From: an uncultured Christensenella sp.
Lineage (GTDB): Bacteria; Bacillota; Clostridia; Christensenellales; Borkfalkiaceae
Length of the DNA: 64,000 nt
NCBI GenBank assembly: GCA_910577375.1
Contig: CAJTLT010000004.1
Coordinates: 62,001-126,000, forward strand
Reading direction: 5' to 3'
Shown here: positions 1-8,917 of the stretch, one piece after another
Layout: each line of letters opens with the position of its first letter
How positions within the stretch are numbered: position 1 is the first letter of the stretch
Notes under the pieces: model-generated
Database searches by the model: none
Told to the model about the DNA's origin: nothing
What the model saw: the letters and a program-made list of their open reading frames with translations, nothing else
Position numbers and translations under genes: made by a program

Positions 1-703
1 CAAGTTCCCCAACAGCCGCCGCGGAGAAAAAGTATTCCTGCCTGAGACGGAGAATTTTGCCTTCTTCCGTGTCGTCGGCGGGGTAAAGATATTCGCTTAT
101 TTTTTGCGCCTCTTCACTGCCTTCAGCCTGCCATAAACGCAAATTGTTAGTGCGCTTGCCGAATACCGGCATATCGTAGGGAACGGCGGCGACCTCCATA
201 TCGGCAAACTTTATCAGACGTTTTTCATCTTCCCTGCGGATTGACCACGGGTCGCCGAAGCGCTGCCAGTCGTCGGGAAGTTCAACCTGAAAGCCGTTTT
301 GTATTGCCTGACTGAAAAGCCCGTATTTATATCTTATGCCGTAACCGTGCAGAGGAAGCCCGAGCCCCGCCGCGGAATCGAGAAAGCAGGCGGCAAGCCT
401 GCCCAGCCCGCCGTTGCCCAAAGCCGCGTCTTCTATCTCTTCGAAAACGTTTATATCTATTCCTTTATCGGCGAGAATTTCTTTTGTTTCCTGCAAAAGC
501 CCGAGTTCCATTAAATTGTTATAGAAACTGCGGCCTATCAAAAACTCCATTGAAAGGTAATACGCGTTGCGCCTTGCAGATTTTTCGGCTTTATCGGTTC
601 CGAACTCCATTGCCAGCGCGGATATTTCGTTGTATAAATCTATTACGTTTTTGTTTTTTGCGTCAAGTTCTTTTAATTTAAGAGTAAACTGCGTTTTGTC
701 CAT
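1..703 (-). CDS. glgP: Glycogen/maltodextrin phosphorylase, N-terminal part (cut by window edge)
   Basis: Only the first 234 codons are in the window. The ATG is at 703-701 and the frame stays open to base 1. The translation carries the N-terminal block of GT35 phosphorylases: YYLSMEFLIGRSFYNNL near residues 48-64, LGNGGLGRLAACFLDS near 90-105 and GYGIRYKYGLF near 112-122. The family releases glucose-1-phosphate from alpha-1,4-glucans in the cytoplasm using PLP; the PLP lysine and catalytic C-terminal half lie outside the window. The start is five bases after the stop of the MalK-like gene, so it is the last visible gene of the maltodextrin operon and would degrade the imported oligosaccharides. 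No strong ribosome binding site is seen, which suggests translational coupling. Family confident; glycogen versus maltodextrin preference cannot be told. Confidence 0.93.
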   Translation of the reverse strand, partial: MDKTQFTLKLKELDAKNKNVIDLYNEISALAMEFGTDKAEKSARRNAYYLSMEFLIGRSFYNNLMELGLLQETKEILADKGIDINVFEEIEDAALGNGGLGRLAACFLDSAAGLGLPLHGYGIRYKYGLFSQAIQNGFQVELPDDWQRFGDPWSIRREDEKRLIKFADMEVAAVPYDMPVFGKRTNNLRLWQAEGSEEAQKISEYLYPADDTEEGKILRLRQEYFFSAAAVGEL

Positions 704-708
704 AGTGT

Positions 709-2607
709 TTAAATTATTTTTATATCCCTTTCGGTTTCTACAACCCCTGCCTTTTCGAAATCGGGCATAAGATATACAACTCCGCTATATTCTTTTTCCG
801 TTTTAACGTAAACGGTATCTGCGCCCGCTTTGCATCTGATAAATTTTTCTCCGCCGAAATTTAAAAATTCTTCCGCCTCGGCCGCGATACCGTTTTCCGA
901 AACGGCGAAATCTTCGGCGCGGCATTCAAGTTTAAGGGAAGCCGCCAACGCTTTTTTCATACCGAGCGCAGCAAAAATTTTTTGCGAAACCGCATCGGAA
1001 ACGGCGAAAAACGCTCCGTTTATTTCAAACCCGAAGTTTACGGTTTTTACGCGTTTGGACTTCCCGTTTATTTCTTCCGTTTTAACCGCCTTGCGTTTGA
1101 CGAATTTACAGCTGAGCGTACTGTTTTCGGGCATGGGTTCAACGATATTTTTACCGTCGGCAATCAAGGTTATTTTTTTGAAATCCAGCCCGACGTTTAC
1201 GGTTTCGCCGCCGTCATAATCCGCATTGACCGCGTAAAGACGTTTGCCGCCGAGAGTTAAAGAAAGCAGCTTTACCCCGTTGATATCCTCGCACGAAACG
1301 GCTTTTGCCTTAATGCTTCCGCCGGCTGTTACCGCGTTTGCGGGAATAAGCGCCTGATATTTTCCGTCGGGGCATTTTACCGCCTGAGGCAAGCCGAGTT
1401 CGGCACCAAGGAAACAGAGTTTGCCGTTTTTCACTTCGCAATCGAGGTAGTTATATTCGGGAACGCGAGGCAAAACCGAACGTTCCGTTTCTTTATCGAA
1501 AAGGCGTATCCTTTCCAGATTAAGCGCAACGCCGATTATATCGCCCGTTTTAATCTCTTTGCCGCTGTTGTCTTTTAAAACGATTTTCGTGGGGCTTTCG
1601 GTTTCTCCGCCGTTAAGGTTTATATCGCCGTAGACGAGCGTTTCGTTGCCGAGCTCTTCTTTATGCGACACGACCGCTTTAATAACCGCTTTTTTGTTAT
1701 TGTCTTCTTCTGACGCGAGTGAAATATCTTCTGCGCGCAGGCCTATATATACTTTGGTTTTGCCGTCGAGATAAGCGGGTTTAGCCTTATACAGCATAGA
1801 ATACGGCACTTTTATTTCAACGTTTGCATAATCGAATTTTATGATTACTTCTTCCCCCGTTTTGCAGAGCGTTCCTTCGAAGAAGTTCATTTGCGGAGTG
1901 CCGATAAAGCTTGCCACGAACTTGTTTTCGGGATAGTTATACAGATTTTTGGGCGTATCTATCTGCTGGACGAAACCGTCTTTCATTACGACTATGCGGG
2001 TGCCCATAGTCATAGCTTCGACCTGATCGTGCGTAACGTAAATAAACGTGGTTTGCAGTTTTGAATGAAGTTTGGAAATTTCAGCACGCATCTGCGTTCT
2101 CAGCTTTGCGTCCAGATTGGAGAGGGGTTCGTCCAAAAGCATTACTTTGGGTTCTCTGACTATCGCTCTTCCAAGCGCGACCCTTTGCCTTTGCCCGCCC
2201 GACATTTCTTTGGGCTTTTTGCCGAGGTATTCCGTTATGCCGAGGATATCCGCGGCTTCTACCACTCTTTTATGGATTTCTTCTTTGGAAAGCTTTCTCA
2301 GCCGCAGACCGAAAGCGATGTTTTCGTAGACCGTCATATGAGGGTAAAGGGCGTAGTTCTGGAAAACCATTGCGATATCCCTGTCTTTGGGTTCAACGTC
2401 GTTGACGACCAAATCGCCTATTTTAAGTTCGCCCGCGGAGACGTCTTCAAGCCCCGCTATCATGCGGAGCGTCGTTGATTTTCCGCACCCCGAAGGACCG
2501 ACGAAAACGATAAATTCTTTATCTTCGATTTGCATATTGAAATCGTTTACCGCTTTTGTTCCGTTGGGATAAACCTTATAAATATGTTTTAAACTGACTT
2601 CTGCCAT
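709..2607 (-). CDS. malK: MalK/MsmX-type sugar ABC transporter ATPase with about 250-residue C-terminal extension
   Basis: This is the ATPase of a carbohydrate uptake (CUT1) ABC transporter. Visible motifs: Walker A GPSGCGKST (37-45), Q-loop FQNYALYPH (82-90), signature MSGGQ (135-139), Walker B VMLLDE (155-160) and switch His193. Residues about 235-380 form the usual TOBE/regulatory region, ending ...LERIRLFDKETE. The protein then continues for about 250 residues, giving 632 against a usual 360-380; this tail looks beta-rich and resembles more TOBE-like modules (for example FLNFGGEKFIRCKAGADTV). Residues of the tail show no signs of being a second enzyme. The start has AGAGG upstream. It follows malG by 14 bases and precedes glgP by five, so it is within the malEFGK-glgP operon and energises MalF/MalG. 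The extension might add a sensing or partner-binding function. Confidence 0.93.
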   Translation of the reverse strand: MAEVSLKHIYKVYPNGTKAVNDFNMQIEDKEFIVFVGPSGCGKSTTLRMIAGLEDVSAGELKIGDLVVNDVEPKDRDIAMVFQNYALYPHMTVYENIAFGLRLRKLSKEEIHKRVVEAADILGITEYLGKKPKEMSGGQRQRVALGRAIVREPKVMLLDEPLSNLDAKLRTQMRAEISKLHSKLQTTFIYVTHDQVEAMTMGTRIVVMKDGFVQQIDTPKNLYNYPENKFVASFIGTPQMNFFEGTLCKTGEEVIIKFDYANVEIKVPYSMLYKAKPAYLDGKTKVYIGLRAEDISLASEEDNNKKAVIKAVVSHKEELGNETLVYGDINLNGGETESPTKIVLKDNSGKEIKTGDIIGVALNLERIRLFDKETERSVLPRVPEYNYLDCEVKNGKLCFLGAELGLPQAVKCPDGKYQALIPANAVTAGGSIKAKAVSCEDINGVKLLSLTLGGKRLYAVNADYDGGETVNVGLDFKKITLIADGKNIVEPMPENSTLSCKFVKRKAVKTEEINGKSKRVKTVNFGFEINGAFFAVSDAVSQKIFAALGMKKALAASLKLECRAEDFAVSENGIAAEAEEFLNFGGEKFIRCKAGADTVYVKTEKEYSGVVYLMPDFEKAGVVETERDIKII

Positions 2608-2621
2608 ATAAATACCTCTTA

Positions 2622-3488
2622 TTAACCTTTTACCGAGCCGCCCGTAATACCTTCAACATAATATCTTTGCAGCCAAATGAACAGCGCGGTTATCGGGATA
2701 GAAACGACCACCGCGGCGGCGCAGAACACCGTGAAGTATTCGCTGGCGAGAGTGGAATTATCGAGCCACGACTTCATACCGACCGCGACGGTGAATTTAT
2801 CGGGGTCGCCCAGCATTATGAAAGACGAGAACATATACTCGCCCCAAGGCGCGATGAACGCCGTTAGCACGGTATAAATTATTATAGGCTTTGCAAGGGG
2901 CAGAATTATTTTGACGAATATGGTGTGCCTGCTTGCGCCGTCTATTCTTGCCGCCTCGTCAAGAGATTTGGGGATTGTATCGAAAAAGCCTTTGCAGATA
3001 TAGTACTGCATTGCAGAGCTTGCCGTAAACACGAGTATCAGCCCGAACAGGTTTTGCGTGAGGTTTATTTCTTTCAATACGAAATACACCGCCGTCATAG
3101 AGAGAAAGCCCGGAAACATACCGAGAATGAGCATTAAGTTCATAAGCGGTTTGCGCATTCTGAAACGGAGCCTTGACAACGCGTAGCTTGTCATTAAGAC
3201 TATAACCGTCTGGAATACGGTGACGACCGCCGAAACGAGCATTGTGTTGCCGTACCAGGTTAAAAACTTTGTTTGGGTAAACAGTTTTACATAATTATCG
3301 AACGACCACTGTTTGGGAAAAAGGTAATCCGCAGACATACCGACCTGCTCGCCGCGGAACGACAGAATTATGAGCATAAAGAACGGTATGAGCCATATGA
3401 GCGATATTATAATGAGCACGGCATAGATAAGAACGAGCGAAATGCGTTCCGAAACCTTTTTGCTCCTGTATTTTTTCTTTTCCATCAC
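2622..3488 (-). CDS. malG: Maltodextrin ABC transporter permease, MalG type
   Basis: A 288-residue inner membrane permease with six predicted transmembrane segments. The cytoplasmic EAA loop for docking with the ATPase is DEAARIDGASRHTIFVKIIL. The family pairs with MalF to carry maltose/maltodextrin delivered by the binding protein. The GTG at 3488 sits seven bases from a GGAGG; an ATG one codon later (3485) overlaps the malF stop as TGATG, so either start is possible and translation is coupled to malF. The neighbours malF (upstream) and malK (14 bases downstream) fix its role. The substrate is inferred from the surrounding GH13 and phosphorylase genes. Confidence 0.93.
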   Translation of the reverse strand: MMEKKKYRSKKVSERISLVLIYAVLIIISLIWLIPFFMLIILSFRGEQVGMSADYLFPKQWSFDNYVKLFTQTKFLTWYGNTMLVSAVVTVFQTVIVLMTSYALSRLRFRMRKPLMNLMLILGMFPGFLSMTAVYFVLKEINLTQNLFGLILVFTASSAMQYYICKGFFDTIPKSLDEAARIDGASRHTIFVKIILPLAKPIIIYTVLTAFIAPWGEYMFSSFIMLGDPDKFTVAVGMKSWLDNSTLASEYFTVFCAAAVVVSIPITALFIWLQRYYVEGITGGSVKG

Positions 3489-4993
3489 ATAAATTCCTCC
3501 TCGTTTTTAACCGATTTGGAGCGGTTGTAAAGGATAAGCGAAAGAACCGCCACTATTACGAAGGTAAATATACCTATAACCGAGGCAATGCCGTACTGGC
3601 TTTCGCTTACGGTGAGTTTATAGAGCCATGTTATAAGCAAATCCGTTTTGCCCGCATACTGCATATCTAGCGACGACGGATTTCCGCCCGTTAAAAGGAA
3701 GATTACGTTGAAATTGTTGAGATTGCCTATGAACTGGGTAATTAAATAGGGAGTTGTGACGTGCAGCATATACGGAAGAGTTATCTTCATATACGCCCTT
3801 ACGGGACCCGCGCCGTCGATACGGGCGGATTCGTACAAATCCTCCGGTATATTCATAAGTATTCCGGTGCATATAAGCATCGAATAAGGAATGCCTATCC
3901 ATATGTTTACAATTATAATGGTTACTCTTGCGACGGTGCCGTCGGTTAAGAACGGAACGGCTTTATCTATCCAGCCCCAGCTTAACAAAAGATTGTTTAT
4001 AAGACCCTGGTCTGCCAACAGCTGCGACATAAACATAAGGGATACGAACTGCGGAACGGCTATTGTTACAACGAGTACCGTGCGCCACAGTTTTTTGAAT
4101 TTTACGCCCTTTTTGTTTATGAGAATTGCAACAACCATTCCGAGAATATAGTTTGTAAACGTTGCGAAGAACGCCCAAACTATCGTCCACAAAAGAACTT
4201 CGCCGAAGGTATAGGCAAAAACTTTGCTGTTTGCGGAAATTCCGCCGCCGAGCAGCGTTACGAAGTTATCCGCGCCGACCCAGTGAAACAGTTCCTGCGG
4301 GGGCATATGCGCTTTATCATAGTTTGTAAACGCTATGAACACCATAAAAAAGATGGGCAGAACGGTAAACACGATTAGCCCGAGCATAGGAATGGAGAGC
4401 AGTGATTTATGGTAATTTTCGTTTGCGTATGAACGCAAGCTATCTTTTGCCGCGGGCAGAGAAATACCCGCCTCCACAAACTGTTGCGACAAAAAACAGC
4501 CCTTTACGTTCTGATACCACATATAAACGAACGCCGCCATAATGAAAACGGTTAAAAGCGAATACAATAAAATCAACAGACTGTTATCATAAAATTTATA
4601 CGTAAACGCGCCGATGGCGTCGTCCCACTCTTCCACGCAGGCGATTTCCCCCAGACTGCCGAGCTTGACAAGGTATTTCCAGCCGAAGAAAACCATATAC
4701 AGAACGAAAAGCGCCTCGAACACGAGATACAAAATCCCGCGCAGATACTGTTTGCGCGCCAAAAGCCCGAAACCCATAACCGCGAACGAGGTGCGGGTTT
4801 TCCAGTCGCCTTCTTTTGCCGCCCTGCCGATATTGAGAAAAATACCGGCAAACGCAAGCCAAAGTTTATAAAGTTTTTTGGGTATTGCCCTGAAAAACGC
4901 AACAAAGCCCGAAGGCAGCCGTTTGAAAAACGCTATGAAATTAAAACGGAATTTTTCAAACGGCGACTTTTTGAGATAGTCCAAATCCACCAT
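3485..4993 (-). CDS. malF: Maltodextrin ABC transporter permease, MalF type
   Basis: A 502-residue permease. The C-terminal half has the CUT1 permease fold with the EAA loop ESARIDGAGPVRAYMKITLP. It is longer than many Gram-positive MalF proteins because of an N-terminal part of about 170 residues: a basic amphipathic stretch (RFNFIAFFKRLP) followed by hydrophobic segments (GILYLVFEALFVLYMVFFGW; LLILLYSLLTVFIMAAFVYMW) before the conserved core begins near SIPMLGLIVFTVLPIFFMVFI. Start ATG has GGAGATAAT upstream. The gene lies 14 bases after malE and overlaps malG by four bases, so expression of the two permeases is probably matched. Substrate specificity is inferred from context. Confidence 0.92.
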   Translation of the reverse strand: MVDLDYLKKSPFEKFRFNFIAFFKRLPSGFVAFFRAIPKKLYKLWLAFAGIFLNIGRAAKEGDWKTRTSFAVMGFGLLARKQYLRGILYLVFEALFVLYMVFFGWKYLVKLGSLGEIACVEEWDDAIGAFTYKFYDNSLLILLYSLLTVFIMAAFVYMWYQNVKGCFLSQQFVEAGISLPAAKDSLRSYANENYHKSLLSIPMLGLIVFTVLPIFFMVFIAFTNYDKAHMPPQELFHWVGADNFVTLLGGGISANSKVFAYTFGEVLLWTIVWAFFATFTNYILGMVVAILINKKGVKFKKLWRTVLVVTIAVPQFVSLMFMSQLLADQGLINNLLLSWGWIDKAVPFLTDGTVARVTIIIVNIWIGIPYSMLICTGILMNIPEDLYESARIDGAGPVRAYMKITLPYMLHVTTPYLITQFIGNLNNFNVIFLLTGGNPSSLDMQYAGKTDLLITWLYKLTVSESQYGIASVIGIFTFVIVAVLSLILYNRSKSVKNEEEFM

Positions 4994-5007
4994 ATTATCT
5001 CCGGAAA

Positions 5008-6291
5008 TTACGATACGCTGACCGAACCTTTAATCTGTTCCACCATTTTAGTCAACTGTGCCTCGTACGTAAGGCGCCCGCCGGTGCCCGCTTCGTCAAC
5101 CAAATCGTCTATTATGTTTAAGCCGTAATTTTTCAAAGGCTCCCAGAAGTTTGACGGAACGGAGGTTTGTTCGAGCGCGAACGCGCTTTGTGCGTTGAGC
5201 GCGGCGAACGTTACGTCGTTTTTAATAGAATCGAGATTTGCAACCGCAGTGTTTGTGGGACCTATAAGGTGCTTTTCAAAGCGTTCTTTCTGCATAGCTT
5301 CTCCCGAAAGGAACTGCGCAAGCTTATGAGCTTCAGCGGGGGCGTTGCTGTGGGGATTTACGCCGAAAAGCTTATAGCCCTTGAACGAATAAAGCTGTTT
5401 CGTTTCGCTGCCGACGGTAACGGTGGGAAGTTTGCATACGCCGTAATTTTCGCCGAGCGTTTCGCGCAGTTTTTTTGCGTTCCAGGTTCCCGAAACGGCA
5501 ACGGCCATCTGTTTTGTGCTGAATCCCGTAATAATTGTATTGTTATCCGTTCCTTTGCCTGCAAACGATTTGCTCGAAGTGAGTTTTGCGATAGCCTTGG
5601 AAGCTTTGATACCGTTTTCGTTATTGAAATCGATTTCTATTTTCTTTTCTTTATAATTTGCGTCGTACTCCACGTTATAGCTGCAGCCGAACGAGAAGAA
5701 CCAACCCGCCGTATACCAAGGGACATCCAAAGCCCAGCCGATTTTTTTGCCAGCGCTTTCGCACGCGGCAATTACGGATTCAAGCGAGCCGGCCTGTGCT
5801 TCGGTTACGACAGACTTATCGTAATACATAAAGTAGCCGTTATCGGAAGCGTACGGATAGCCGTATACCTTTTCTTCTTCCGTTCCCCAGCCGAGCGCGC
5901 CCGATTTGACCGATTCTTCGCTGTTTTCAGCCTTTACTTTATCGAGATTCGTTCCGCCTATTCTCGCCAGCGCGCCGACGCTGAGAAGTGGGATAAGCTG
6001 GTCGTTGGAATAGCAATATACGTCCGCCGCGGCGGAAGGGTCTTTGCTTACGTTGCTGTAAGCCATATCTTCTTCGCCGATGCCTATTTTAATATCGTAC
6101 TTTTTATCGGGGTTTGCTTTTTTGAATTCTTCCGCCATTTTTGTGAAGGTTTCCTGCTGGGCGGCGGAGCCCCACAAGGTGAGTTTGATTGCGTCGCCGT
6201 CGCCTCCGCCGTCACAAGCGGTTAACCCCGCGACCGCGCTTGCGGCAAGCACCCCGCAAGCCAATAATGATACTATACGTTTTTTCATCAT
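5008..6291 (-). CDS. malE: Maltodextrin-binding lipoprotein (CUT1 solute-binding protein)
   Basis: A 427-residue extracellular binding protein anchored by lipid. The N-terminus has a basic start, a hydrophobic stretch and the lipobox LTAC with Cys26. After that comes a typical SBP_bac_1 beginning (IKLTLWGSAAQQETFTKMAEEFKKAN). MalE-family features include the aromatic-rich binding region (PWYTAGWFFSFGC) and the GFSTKQMAVAVSGTWNA block. A perfect AGGAGG lies five bases upstream of ATG 6291 (a second ATG follows directly). It is the first gene of the malEFGK set, preceded by the cytoplasmic GH13 gene. It would capture maltodextrins released by the surface amylase and hand them to MalF/MalG. Ligand assignment is inferred from context. 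Confidence 0.93.
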   Translation of the reverse strand: MMKKRIVSLLACGVLAASAVAGLTACDGGGDGDAIKLTLWGSAAQQETFTKMAEEFKKANPDKKYDIKIGIGEEDMAYSNVSKDPSAAADVYCYSNDQLIPLLSVGALARIGGTNLDKVKAENSEESVKSGALGWGTEEEKVYGYPYASDNGYFMYYDKSVVTEAQAGSLESVIAACESAGKKIGWALDVPWYTAGWFFSFGCSYNVEYDANYKEKKIEIDFNNENGIKASKAIAKLTSSKSFAGKGTDNNTIITGFSTKQMAVAVSGTWNAKKLRETLGENYGVCKLPTVTVGSETKQLYSFKGYKLFGVNPHSNAPAEAHKLAQFLSGEAMQKERFEKHLIGPTNTAVANLDSIKNDVTFAALNAQSAFALEQTSVPSNFWEPLKNYGLNIIDDLVDEAGTGGRLTYEAQLTKMVEQIKGSVSVS

Positions 6292-6308
6292 ATAATCCTC
6301 CTGAATGT

Positions 6309-8012
6309 TTAATTTTTAATATTTTTGACGACGACCGTTCCGTCGTTTAAAATTTTTCCGTTTCGGTAATTGAGACTGAAAAGCACTTTTCCGTCAATAT
6401 CGATTTTTTTTGTTCTGCCGCCCGTATTGAAATATGCGGAAACGCTTCCGCCGGCAGTTTTTCTCGTTATTTTCAGAATTCCGTTGCAAGCCGTGATTTC
6501 CGCCCTTGCCCCTTTGAAAGCGCAAAGATTTTTCAACCCGATAACCGCTTTGAAATTCCGCGCGTAACTTTCCGTCTGACCGCCGAAAGACCAATCGAAA
6601 GTACGGCGGCAATCGGGGTCGCCCGCGCCGTCAAGCGGAATTTCGGTGCCGTAAAACACACATGGCATACCCGGAAACATAACAATCGCGCATAGCGCGC
6701 ACAGTAATTTTTCTTTGTTGCCGCCTGTGAACCTGAAAAATCTGGGCGTATCGTGGCTGTCAAGAAAATTCAAAAAATTAGCGTTGGCTTGTTCGGTATT
6801 AGCCATTAAAAGGGCGTTCATTCTGTTTGCCGCCGCTTGCGCTTTTACGGGGAACTGCCCGAAATAATCAACGAGAATTTTTTGCAGTTTGTAGTTCATT
6901 ACCCCGTCTAACTGGTCACCTTTAAGCCATTGCTCGCTTTCGTGCCAAATTTCGCCGAGGATGAGTGCGTCAGGATATTCTGCCTTGATTTCCCGCCGCA
7001 GCTGCCGCCACATTTCGTGCGAGATTTCGTCGGCAACGTCAAGCCGCAAGCCGTCAAAGCCCATACGCAGATATTCGAGCGCGATATCGATTAAATAACG
7101 GCGCACTTCGGGGTTATTGGTGTTCCATTTGGGCATATAGCGGCAATGTGCAAAGCAGGCGTAATTGCCCTTTTCCGCAGACGGGAAATCGCCGTCTATC
7201 AAAAACCAGTTGTGATATTTTGAGTTTTTGCCCTTTTCTTCCGCATCTTTGAAAAATTCGTGGTTGCGGTCGCAGTGATTGAAAACACAGTCAACGATAG
7301 CTTTGATATCCTCTTTGTGAGCGTCAGACAAAAGCTTTAGCAATTTATCGTTATCGCCGAACTGCGGGTCGACTTTCAGATAGTTTTTTACGTTGTATTT
7401 GTGGTTGCTGTCCGAAAGGAAAACGGGAGTTAAATAAAGCGCGTTAAACCCTAAGCTTTTAAGATAGGGAAGTTTGTTCGAAATACCTTCCAAATCGCCG
7501 CCCGCGAACGAATAGCGGTCTATGCTGCCGTTCCATTCCGTGTTTATGTAAGAGCTTTCTTTTTCAAAGTCGCCGCGCGCAAATCTGTCTATAAAAATCT
7601 GGTAGAAAACCGCGTTTTGAATCCAGTCCGCATTTTTCGGCAAATCGGCGGAATTTATAAACGGAAACTGAAAGAACGTGTAATACGCCAAATCAAACCT
7701 GTATTCTTCGGACAAGCCGTCTTCCGAGTAATAGAAAACTTTTCCGTTTTGAACGAGCCTGAAAATATAGGCAAACCTTGCGTCGGGCAGAGTTAAATCC
7801 GCGCGGTAGTATGAAAAAGAGCCGTCGGACGCACATTTTTGCATCGGGAGCGTTTTGCGCGTTTCCGTAAAATCGTATTTGTTGTTGTATAAAATCTCCA
7901 CGCTGTCGAAAACGTCGTTTTGCGCAACCCTTAAAACTACGGAAAGGGTATCCGCAGCCGCCGCGTATGCGTAATTGCTTTCGGGTTTGTGGAATATAGC
8001 GTATTTATTCAT
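6309..8012 (-). CDS. Cytoplasmic GH13 maltodextrin hydrolase (cyclomaltodextrinase/neopullulanase type)
   Basis: A 567-residue GH13 enzyme without a signal peptide, so it should act inside the cell. It has an N-terminal beta domain (about 1-120) of the kind found in the cyclomaltodextrinase/neopullulanase/maltogenic amylase subfamily, then the TIM barrel: DCVFNHC (241-247), nucleophile Asp325 in GLRLDVADE, acid/base Glu354 in ILGEIWHE and transition-state Asp421 in LDSHDT. All three catalytic acids are present. A C-terminal beta domain follows. It lies 15 bases after the LacI-type regulator and 17 bases before malE, consistent with cutting imported maltodextrins or cyclodextrins ahead of the phosphorylase. 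The exact specificity (cyclodextrin, pullulan or linear dextrin) cannot be told from sequence. Confidence 0.9.
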   Translation of the reverse strand: MNKYAIFHKPESNYAYAAAADTLSVVLRVAQNDVFDSVEILYNNKYDFTETRKTLPMQKCASDGSFSYYRADLTLPDARFAYIFRLVQNGKVFYYSEDGLSEEYRFDLAYYTFFQFPFINSADLPKNADWIQNAVFYQIFIDRFARGDFEKESSYINTEWNGSIDRYSFAGGDLEGISNKLPYLKSLGFNALYLTPVFLSDSNHKYNVKNYLKVDPQFGDNDKLLKLLSDAHKEDIKAIVDCVFNHCDRNHEFFKDAEEKGKNSKYHNWFLIDGDFPSAEKGNYACFAHCRYMPKWNTNNPEVRRYLIDIALEYLRMGFDGLRLDVADEISHEMWRQLRREIKAEYPDALILGEIWHESEQWLKGDQLDGVMNYKLQKILVDYFGQFPVKAQAAANRMNALLMANTEQANANFLNFLDSHDTPRFFRFTGGNKEKLLCALCAIVMFPGMPCVFYGTEIPLDGAGDPDCRRTFDWSFGGQTESYARNFKAVIGLKNLCAFKGARAEITACNGILKITRKTAGGSVSAYFNTGGRTKKIDIDGKVLFSLNYRNGKILNDGTVVVKNIKN

Positions 8013-8027
8013 TTTATATACAAGCGG

Positions 8028-8825
8028 TTATTTTACGCGTACAGTGTGGACGGTGCCCTGAACGCGCTCGGTAGCTTTATTGAAACAATCCAAGATGGCT
8101 TCTATCCTTGCCTGTGTGTTGGCGGGAACGAACAGCACTTCCGAATCCCCGAAAGCGTATACGTTTTTAAGCGACGAATGAACGGTTACGACGTTGCCCT
8201 TGGGCAGATTGCCGAAATCGTTGCCGTCTATGAAAACGATGTTTTCCGCCAAAGCGGATATTTCTTCTTTTAAAGTGCGGTTGTACATATCCACGAGGAC
8301 GACGGTAAAATTGTTTTTGCCGAACTTTTTTTCTCCCTCTTTAACCACATTGCCGAAATCCTGATAAATCTGAAAGAAAAGCTCGTCGTTTATTTTTCCG
8401 TCTACCGAAATAAGGGGAACGAAATTTTCCTGAGCGAATCTGCGGAATTTTTCTTCTTCCATTCCGACGCACATTATTGCGTCCGCCATATCTATCCGCG
8501 TGTTTTCGAGATAAGTCTGTATTATCGGGTTGTACCCGAGCCTTTCGAAAGTTTTACAGAAAAGCCTTAAAAAATCGTAGCTTTCGGCTTTTTGCAGAAC
8601 AGAGCCGTGTTTATCGGTGAGGATAATTACGTTTCTGCTTTTGCTCAGCGCAAACGACTGTGCAAGCCGCGAAGGCTGGTAATTATAAAGGTTTACTATT
8701 TGCAGAACTTTCCGCTTTGTATCGGGAGTATACCTGTCTTCGTGAATGCCGTTGACTATGTAAGAAACGGTTGCGACGGATACGTCCGCGAGGCGGGCAA
8801 CGTCTTTTATGGTGATTTTTTCCAT
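8028..8825 (-). CDS. LacI-family transcriptional regulator of the maltodextrin locus, short sensor domain
   Basis: The N-terminus is a clear LacI helix-turn-helix: ITIKDVARLADVSVATVSYI (4-23) and the hinge region NYQPSRLAQSFALS (52-65), followed by RNVIILTD, the usual start of the sugar-binding core. At 265 residues it is about 70 shorter than typical LacI members (330-340), and the second half aligns poorly by eye with the usual periplasmic-binding-protein fold, so the effector domain may be reduced. The position between the secreted enzymes and the cytoplasmic hydrolase/transporter genes points to local control, probably through the GTTAACCGTTTAAC sites described below. Whether it responds to a maltodextrin is inference. 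No strong ribosome binding site is seen before ATG 8825. Confidence 0.9.
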   Translation of the reverse strand: MEKITIKDVARLADVSVATVSYIVNGIHEDRYTPDTKRKVLQIVNLYNYQPSRLAQSFALSKSRNVIILTDKHGSVLQKAESYDFLRLFCKTFERLGYNPIIQTYLENTRIDMADAIMCVGMEEEKFRRFAQENFVPLISVDGKINDELFFQIYQDFGNVVKEGEKKFGKNNFTVVLVDMYNRTLKEEISALAENIVFIDGNDFGNLPKGNVVTVHSSLKNVYAFGDSEVLFVPANTQARIEAILDCFNKATERVQGTVHTVRVK

Positions 8826-8854
8826 TTTTATTTAAAGTGTGTTTGCGGGTTTAC

Positions 8855-8893
8855 CCGTCCGCCCCTTGCCCTTTTTGCGGAAGGGGCGGACGG
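8855..8893. terminator. GC-rich hairpin between the secreted-protein gene and the LacI-type gene
   Basis: A 13-base-pair perfect stem (CCGTCCGCCCCTT / AAGGGGCGGACGG) encloses a 13-base loop. A T-rich run follows on the plus side (TTTTATTTTT), so the classic terminator orientation is plus, yet the flanking genes are on the minus strand. On the minus strand it could attenuate read-through or protect the upstream mRNA end, reducing transcription into the regulator gene. Confidence 0.6.
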
Positions 8894-8917
8894 TTTTATT
8901 TTTGGCAAGGAAGGGAT

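Noticed and set aside
5167..6225. Long plus-strand open frame opposite malE
   Set aside because: It is the antisense of a well-supported binding-protein gene; no motif, no ribosome binding site and codons follow the malE frame.
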